A DNA stretch of 64,000 bases from Maniola hyperantus. Its lineage: Eukaryota > Arthropoda > Insecta > Lepidoptera > Nymphalidae. How positions within the stretch are numbered: position 1 is the stretch's first letter; every line of letters starts with the position of its first letter. Below are positions 57,559 through 64,000 of this stretch, in pieces. The position numbers and the translations under genes are program-made. The DNA is taken from positions 744,001-808,000 of the forward strand of contig NC_048546.1 of NCBI RefSeq assembly GCF_902806685.2, in the 5' to 3' direction. The notes under the pieces are model-generated. The model worked only from the letters and a program-made list of their open reading frames with translations, had not been told where the DNA came from and did not search any database.

Positions 57559-57746
57559 TCTAAATATATAAAATAAAAAACTGATTGACTGATTGATCTA
57601 TCTACGCACAGCTCAAACAACTGGACGAATTGGCAAGCAGATGGCTATTATGACGTACACATCCGCTGAAAAAACATTTTTGGAAATGCAACAACCCCTA
57701 AGGGGGTAAAATAAGAGTTTGAAATTTGTGTAGCGAGATAAGCTAG
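57559..57746 (+). mobile_element. Lep1-like Helitron (type I), diverged
   Basis: tctaaatatataaaataaaa to gcgagataagctag, with several deletions; in tandem with 57344-57558. Confidence 0.74.
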
Positions 57747-58003
57747 TAAAGTGTACTGTGGTTTTACCGTAGGTTTTGGTCGTAGAGGTTTATCTAACGC
57801 CTCTAGCGGAAATCTCTTGGAGCAAATGAGTCGTGTGTCGACTCTATTCGCAATATATCCCCGGAGTCGGTCTGTTCGTGCGTGAAGATCACTGTCTAGA
57901 TACCTACAAATAAATGGGCACGAAGCCTTACGCAGTTGATGTTAGCTGATTAAAAACAAAATTACGGAGGAAGACCTAAGTTCAGTGCAAAGGTCTGTGT
58001 CGA

Positions 58004-58384
58004 ATACTAACAAAGTGTGTCAGTTTATTTGCTACCCTTCAAGCCCCATCCGTTTAAAGGATTTTGATGTTTGGTCCAGAGATAGCGTCCCGGGGACGGA
58101 CATAGGCTACTTTTGGTCCCGGCAAATCAAAGAGTTCCCACAGGATTAAAAAAAAAACCTAAATCACACCTATATCATCATAATCTACTAATACATAATT
58201 TGAGAGCTGCGATTGCAATACGTTAAATATTCTTTTCAATTTATCCATACTAGAAATTTGGTACAGAGATAGCTTGCATCCCGGGGAAGGACATAGGCTA
58301 CTTTTTATCCCGGAAAATCAAAGAGTTCCCACGGGATTTTTAAAAACCTAATTCCACGCGGACGAAGTCGCGGGCATCAGCTAG
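58004..58384 (+). mobile_element. Two Helitron (type II) remnants
   Basis: 58010-58170 is a decayed copy. 58248-58384 is the well-preserved rear part of another (aaatttggtacagagatagc ... gcgggcatcagctag). Confidence 0.7.
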
Positions 58385-58389
58385 TTTAT

Positions 58390-59985
58390 TATATTTACAT
58401 ATCAAATATACGTAAAAACACGGCTTTAAATGAACGTACGGCTGCAGTGGACATTGGTACAAGTCACGTGTAACGCAGGGGGGGGGGGGGTGTTTCATCA
58501 AGCTGTGTTGTGAAACTTCGTGAAACACGCGACCCGCCATCTCACCTCGTCAACTTATTGGATACGGCGCCGCTTTGAACGTCACTCAAAGGACCGTGAT
58601 ATTAATGTCAAAAAAAAAAAAAACACTACACACCTTGCTTGCTACTAACCAGGGAGATGTGATATTACTAGAGTGTGTAATTTTCCCGCAAAATGTTTTC
58701 ATCCTAAGTTTTGACTGAATTTGTGATACTCTTCTTGCATTGCACAATTTAGTGAATAGTGAGAGAGTTCCAACTGAATAACCTAATATTACTTTCTCGA
58801 TCGAATGGATTCAATGTGATCAGGATCAAATGTGATCGCAAAGCGATCGATATAGACGCCTATAATAGCTGGACACCCGCGATTGCCAAGCTTAGGCAGT
58901 TGCTTAGCATAAAAGTCTGCCCACGCCCGTTTGAATGAACCACCGCCGAACAATCAAATCAAACCACCTGATCGCATACGCTTCATTTCGCGCCACGCCG
59001 CCGCACAATACACTACGTGCGTTTATTCCTGCAAGCAAGCACACAGCGCAAGTCTTTGAATTCAAAGATCGTTTGACGCGTCAAGCATGTGGTTCGTTTG
59101 ACGCGCAAAGTATGTGGTTCGCTCCTCTAGTAATTCGATACCTCTCTGCTACTAGTACCAGTTGCCCCTTTGGCAAATAGCGACTAACCGCAAATTAGTT
59201 TACCGCGAGCCTCTTCTCACATGTTAAGGGGAAAGGAAGTGTCAAATCGCGAAAATGCTGTAAATTTGAAGAAAAAGATTTTCTTTCCTAAAGCATTAAT
59301 AGCTATTAAATACATGTAATAAAAAACTTCAATTTGTGAAGATCATAATGACCTATATCACATTTGTTCAAATTATCCCGTTTTTTGAAGAATTGATGTT
59401 GAAAACATTGCTATGATCTACTTGTTTTGTTGTTTTTTTCTTTAACGGCTAAACGTGTTAAATTCAAACCATCACAAAACAATATGTTTAGGTTATCTTA
59501 TCATTTTAAATTATTGGTTTTAAACTAAATGTATTTCATTTCTTAAATAATCTAAAACGAACGGAAATTATTCATTTTCTTGCAGGCGCTAAATCCTGTC
59601 AGTAGCCTTTTGGCTTTCATGGCGGGCGGAGCTGTGCGCATCCATTTCTTCGTAAAATTACGCTATAAACTTATTATTTTTGAATGAAAGTTGTGTTTAT
59701 ATGTACTGGTAATGGTTGAATAATAAAATAGGGATTTATTTATCTCAAAATGAAGCCTGCTCACTACTCAAATTTATTTTAAAACTATCGTAGTATTACG
59801 TACTAGTTGTGAGGTTGTCATAGATTATGTTGACAGACAGTAATATTTTCTAAGTAAGTATTATACCTATGTGTCAGATCCATATTTGAATTTCATTTCA
59901 TTTAATTTCATTTCATTTCAAGTGGCAATGAGCGCTCGTAATTCGAAAAGCCAATATATATTTACAAAATACGATCCCAATTCCC
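58390..59985. other. Intron, little recognised
   Basis: Contains a poly(G) tract near 58481-58491 and a scrap at 58868-58915 (caagcttaggcagttgctta gcataaaagt) shared with 7245-7275. No coding signal. Confidence 0.4.
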
Positions 59986-59991
59986 AAGGTA

Positions 59992-60182
59992 CTGGAATGG
60001 CGACCTCGCACCTGAAAGCGCAGCGTTAGAAGACCCCCTCTAGGTGGACAGACGAATCAAACGAGTCACAGGGAGCCGCTCGATTCAGGCGGTGAAAGAC
60101 TGTGCCATGAGGAAGACCTTATTAGAGACCTATGTCCAACAGTGGACGTCTGTCGGTTGATGATGATGATGATGATGATGAT
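59992..60182 (+). mobile_element. RTE-like LINE 3' fragment
   Basis: ctggaatggcgacctcgcac, ctaggtggacagacgaatca, then tgtccaacagtggacgtctg tcgg and a (GAT)n tail. Confidence 0.8.
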
Positions 60183-60309
60183 GATTATGCCTTTCTTCTT
60201 CTTCTTCAATTTTGAAAAAAAAAAATTTGAAAGCATCTGGCATAACCTGTTAACTTGAAGCCTTAATAATAATTATTAAGGCTATTTCAAATTAAATTGA
60301 TATTTAAAA

Positions 60310-60521
60310 CTAGATGATGCCCGCGACTTCGTCCGCGTGGATTTGGGTTTTTTAAAATCCCCTGGGAACTCTTGCGAGATAAAAAGTAGCCTAAGTAGCC
60401 TTCTCTGGGATATAAGCTGACTCTGTACTAAATTTCATCAAAATCGGTTAAACTGTTGGGCCGTGAAAAGCTAGCAGACAGACAGACAGACACACTTTCG
60501 CATTTATACTATTAGTATGGA
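60310..60521 (-). mobile_element. Lep1-like Helitron (type II), minus strand
   Basis: ctagatgatgcccgcgactt to cactttcgcatttatactat tagtatgga. Confidence 0.82.
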
Positions 60522-60833
60522 TTATAAGAAAAAGATTTATTGCCTCTCAGCCCTCTGAGAGACGTTAGGTTAAGTGAACACGAATTATGACAGTTCTGTG
60601 TTCTAGCGTAAGCTTTAGGTCTTCTGATAGCGTCAACAGTGACATTTCGGCTGCCTAAAATCCAAACCCTGTAAACGACATCAGACGAGATCGCAGGGAG
60701 ATAATTTAATTTATTTTATTTTAAGGCTAAGTATTTTCAGTAGATTTTCTAGTAGTTAGACTTTGTTAAATAATGCAGAAAAAACATTATTGTATGCAAA
60801 GTATTTTCCTTGCAAACATTTAACATGTACCTA

Positions 60834-60979
60834 TAGTACGTGACAGGTCGAGATGGCAATCGGGGTGGGGACGTCACCCGTGCTATCACGCACCGGGTTA
60901 GCGTGGGGGCTGTGCGGGTGTGCGGGCCTTATACCCCGATTTCCATCTGTCATTTTCTCATCATTCATCTCGCGTACTA
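60834..60979. mobile_element. Foldback MITE, cgacaggt family
   Basis: tagtacgtgacaggtcgaga tggcaatcgggg and its inverse around accccgatttccatctgtca, ending cgcgtacta. Confidence 0.75.
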
Positions 60980-61139
60980 TAGAGCTTATTGCCTTTCCTA
61001 TTCTTACTTTTAATGCATTATTAAACATCTTTACTGTTTTGATTTGGATTTTAGATCATGGGTTATGTTTTTAAAATGGTCACAGCGACTTACTAGGCTT
61101 TGAATTGGTTTTCTCATTGTATAAGGTGCACTTACTATA

Positions 61140-61319
61140 TATAGCCTGCGACAGGTTGAGAGGGTAATCGGGATATGGCAAGGGGACGCGCCGTACACCC
61201 GCACGTCATAAGGCGCACGACTGCACCTGGTTAGCGCAGGAGCTGTGCGGGTATACGCTGTGTATACTGTGAGGCGTTCCCTCCCCGATTACCATTTTTT
61301 CAACCTGTCGCGTACTGTA
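61140..61319. mobile_element. Foldback MITE, cgacaggt family
   Basis: gcgacaggttgagagggtaa tcggg at the left and cccgattaccattttttcaa cctgtcgcgtact at the right. Confidence 0.75.
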
Positions 61320-61366
61320 GGTTTAGACTTTAGAGGTATCAAAATTTCTGTTATATGGAAAACCAG

Positions 61367-61626
61367 AGGATGCCCGCGACTTCGTCTGCGTGGATTTAGG
61401 TTTTTAAAATCCTGTGGGAACTCTTTGATTTTCCGAAATAAAAAGTAGCCTATGTCCTTCCCCGGGATGCAAGCTATCGCTGTACCAAATTTCGTCAAAA
61501 TTGGTTGAACGGATGGGCCTTGAAAGGCTAGCAGACAGACAGACAGACCGACGGACGGACAGACAGACAGACCGACGGACGGACAGACAGACACACTTTC
61601 GCATTTATAATATTAAGTAGGTATGG
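61367..61626 (-). mobile_element. Lep1-like Helitron (type II), minus strand
   Basis: gatgcccgcgacttcgtctg to cactttcgcatttataatat t, with an expanded (GACA/GACG)n run at 61530-61590. Confidence 0.8.
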
Positions 61627-61911
61627 AGTATAGATATGGATGTGGAAGTATAGATTTTAATGCTGTTTTCCTTACAATAATGGGAGATACTATTGAAGTA
61701 AAAATTATGACATAAGATAACGATTTTTCAAAAAATGTCATTTACTGGGTTTCGATATGGGGCGGTCGGTTTAATCAGGTTCTAGGGTAAAAGACTCAAG
61801 TGAATGAACAAATCACAGGTTTTTACCATAAATAAAAACCACCAGGAATTAAACCAGCTGATACAAATTTTTATGAATAAGAGTTTTTAAGGGTTTCCGT
61901 ACCATAATCGT

Positions 61912-62490
61912 AAAAACCAGCCAAGTGCGAATCAGACTCGCGCACTAAGGGTTCCGTACTTCAATCGTATTTTATCGACATTTTGCACGATAAATCAAAA
62001 ACTACTTACTAGATCTCGTTCAAACCAATTTTCGGTGAAAGCAAACTTTCATGGTAATATCATCATATTTTTTTTTTGTTTCATCATTCTAGTATTTTAG
62101 AAGTAACAGGGACACACACACACACACACACATTTTACCACTTTGGAAGTGTCACGCAAACTATTCAGTTTGGAAAAAAATTATATTAGAAACTTCAATT
62201 TCATTTTTAAAGACCTATCCATAGATAACCCACACGTATGGGTTTGATGAAAAAAAATTATTCAGTTTCAGTTCTAAGCATGGGGAGAACCCCCAAAATT
62301 TACTGTTTTTTTCTATTTTTGTGTGAAAATCTTAGTGCGGTTCACAGCATACGTCTACTTACCAAGTTTCAACAGTATAGCTCCTATAGTTTCGTAAAAA
62401 AGTGGCTGTGACATACGGACGGATAGACAGACAGACATGACGAATCTATAAGGGTTCCGTATTTTGCCATTTGGCTACGGAACCCTAAAA
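61912..62490 (+). mobile_element. Interspersed repeat, GGTTCCGT family
   Basis: aaaaaccagccaagtgcgaa to ggctacggaaccctaaaaa; diverged in the middle, with an AC microsatellite at 62114-62132. Confidence 0.75.
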
Positions 62491-62499
62491 ATGGAACCC

Positions 62500-62790
62500 T
62501 TATGGTTCGATTTGCTCCGTCCTTCCGTCTGTTTGTCTATCACAGTCGATTATTTCCGTAAGAGTCGGTTCCCACTTGTCGGTTGTCGGGCCCGGATTTT
62601 AATCGGATGTTCCAGTGGCAGAACATTTTATATGATGCACGCTTGACTAAAACCGATTTTGTGTTGGCGCCGACAAGAAATGTCGGGTGTTTTGCCAGCC
62701 CTCTACGTTCGGAATAAAATCGTGTCGGATTTTGCTCGCCTATGAGTAAGTATGACGCTGTTTATAAAGGTCCTAAGTGACTTATAAACT
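62500..62790. other. Intron, nothing recognised
   Basis: Contains tcggttcccacttgtcggtt gtcgg-like motifs of unclear origin. Confidence 0.35.
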
Positions 62791-62792
62791 AC

Positions 62793-62843
62793 TAGGTGAT
62801 GCCTGCGACTTCGTCCGCGTAGAATTAGGTTTTTTAAAAATCA
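62793..62843 (-). mobile_element. Helitron (type II) 3' scrap
   Basis: ctaggtgatgcctgcgactt cgtccgcgtagaattaggtt. Confidence 0.65.
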
Positions 62844-63060
62844 ATCGTCAACTGTAGGTGTTACAATTGACGGTATACGACAAACATTTACTACTTTTGC
62901 CTCTATTCTCTCTCTCCCTCAGTCGAGTTTTTTTTTGTTTTTTGATCTTTAATATAGAAGGAAAACGTGAATGACTGACTGACTGACTGACTGATCTATC
63001 AATGCACAGCTCAAACTAATGGACGGATCGGGCTGAAATTTGGCATGCTGATAGCTATTA

Positions 63061-63104
63061 CGACTACGACGACGATAGGTATATACCTATCGTCGTCGTA
63101 GTCG
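63061..63104. repeat. Perfect 44-bp palindrome
   Basis: 22-bp arms cgactacgacgacgataggt at and the exact inverse, no loop. It lies at the left junction of the LINE insertion and includes the junction repeat. Confidence 0.92.
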
Positions 63105-63435
63105 AGTAATATATATATATATATATATTACTATTATGGATTGTATATATATTGATATTTATAATAGATATGTATATGTATGATAGTTATGTATGTATTA
63201 CTGAAATAGTTAGGTACTTATTAATTAATTATATTATATTGTTTTATACTACTTCATTTTTCTGTATTGCGTGTAAGTACTATCCAACACACCTAGTTTC
63301 TCCTTTCACCAAAGGTTGCCTGGTAGATTGCTGTGAGCAATAAGGCCGCCTTTGCATACAATCTTTTTTCGTTTTAGTTTCTTTGTCATGTTATGTAATA
63401 TTTTTTATGTGCAATAAAGTATTTCTATCTATCTA
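63105..63435 (+). mobile_element. LINE 3' end inserted in Helitron
   Basis: caccaaaggttgcctggtag attgctgtgagcaataaggc cgcc, then gtgcaataaagtatttctat ctatct. This 3' UTR with a (TATC) tail is common in lepidopteran non-LTR elements. 5'-truncated, no coding part. Confidence 0.72.
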
Positions 63436-63756
63436 CGACGTAGGCATCCGCTAAGAAAGGATTTTTTGAAAATTCAACTCCTAAGGGGGTGAAATAGGTG
63501 TTTGAAATTTATGTAGTCTACGCGGACGTAGTCGCGAGCATAAGCTAGTCTTATATAAATTCTATTTGTGAAACTTGTCATCAGCTTCAATTTTCTTCTG
63601 TTCTTATCAATTTACTTTTCCAATTAGCTGTAAGTTTTCCTGTTAAATAAAAAAATATAAGTATAACAATAATTAATACCGCGCATTATTTTTGCTCTTT
63701 TTGATTATTAAATAATTTATGACTATAATATAGATACACAAAATAATAAAAAAATA

Positions 63757-63885
63757 CTAAATGATGCCCGCGATTTCGTGGGCGTGGATTTAGGCTTTTT
63801 GAAAATCCCGTGGGAACTCTCTAATTTTATGGGTTAAAAATTAGCCTTAGCAGACAGACAGATACACTTTCGCATTTAGTAACCA
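63757..63885 (-). mobile_element. Lep1-like Helitron (type II), shortened
   Basis: ctaaatgatgcccgcgattt to gacagatacactttcgcatt, with an internal deletion. Confidence 0.72.
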
Positions 63886-64000
63886 ACTTCCAAAAAGGAG
63901 ATGGTTCTCAATTCGGCCCGTTTTTTTAAATGTATGTACACCGATTTTTTCGAGGTTTCGTATTCGTTCATTTACTGGAGTCCTTTACCCTAGTACGTTA

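Larger units (their letters stand above)
62946..63548 (+). mobile_element. Type I Helitron interrupted by a LINE 3' end
   Basis: Front half 62946-63062 (tctttaatatagaaggaaaa ... gctgatagctattacgac), rear half 63436-63548 (gtaggcatccgctaagaaag ... gcataagctag). The insert lies between, with an acgac-like repeat at both junctions. Confidence 0.78.

Overview
The window is a piece of a lepidopteran (moth or butterfly) nuclear genome. The evidence is an insect-type multi-exon gene with GT-AG introns and a dense load of repeats typical of Lepidoptera: short Helitron-like elements that end in CTAG, tRNA-derived SINEs, RTE-like and Jockey-like LINE 3' ends, and foldback MITEs. No bacterial gene, operon, rRNA, CRISPR array or phage is present. 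A tRNA-like sequence appears only inside SINEs.

There is one recognisable cellular gene. Positions 306-22276 on the minus strand hold 15 consecutive coding exons of Liprin-alpha (Syd-2 / PPFIA family), the presynaptic active-zone scaffold. The exons encode about 600 residues of the N-terminal coiled-coil half. They begin near the conserved EFATLTKEL block (22276) and run to the KYHT/APASMSPAHH linker (306). The first roughly 90 residues lie beyond the right edge or were not found. The C-terminal SAM domains lie beyond the left edge. Positions 22277-64000 look like upstream intron (over 41 kb) filled with transposons.

Two neighbouring Liprin-alpha exons have been turned into tandem arrays. 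The 84-nt exon for LDGSWEKLQQ...DVSSDAE is present six times (6436-7099), separated by only 32 nt that carry a donor and an acceptor. The next exon (4783-4938) is followed by seven diverged partial copies in about 164-bp units (3686-4782). The exon at 8580-8734 lacks two single G residues, each within a GG pair, which breaks the frame. This looks like consensus error but could be a real lesion.

Region by region: 1-22.3 kb is gene plus introns with LINE, SINE, Helitron and MITE insertions. 22.3-39.5 kb is repeat-rich intron with SINEs, an hAT-type MITE with a perfect 8-bp duplication, a TTAA-flanked piggyBac-like MITE and a near-identical inverted pair of repeats 3.4 kb apart. 39.65-44.31 kb is a 4.66-kb element with 197-bp direct terminal repeats that differ by one base, inserted with a 4-bp CACG duplication into an RTE-type LINE; its interior has no gag or pol reading frame. 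49.25-51.79 kb is a nested stack: a MITE interrupted by a 2.25-kb inverted-repeat element flanked by an exact 8-bp duplication, which itself carries another foldback MITE. 53.81-56.46 kb is a minisatellite of 42 near-perfect 63-bp units that leaves one 904-codon minus-strand frame open. The rest, to 64 kb, is Helitron copies, LINE ends and AT-rich intron-like DNA, including a Helitron interrupted by a LINE 3' end that begins with a perfect 44-bp palindrome.
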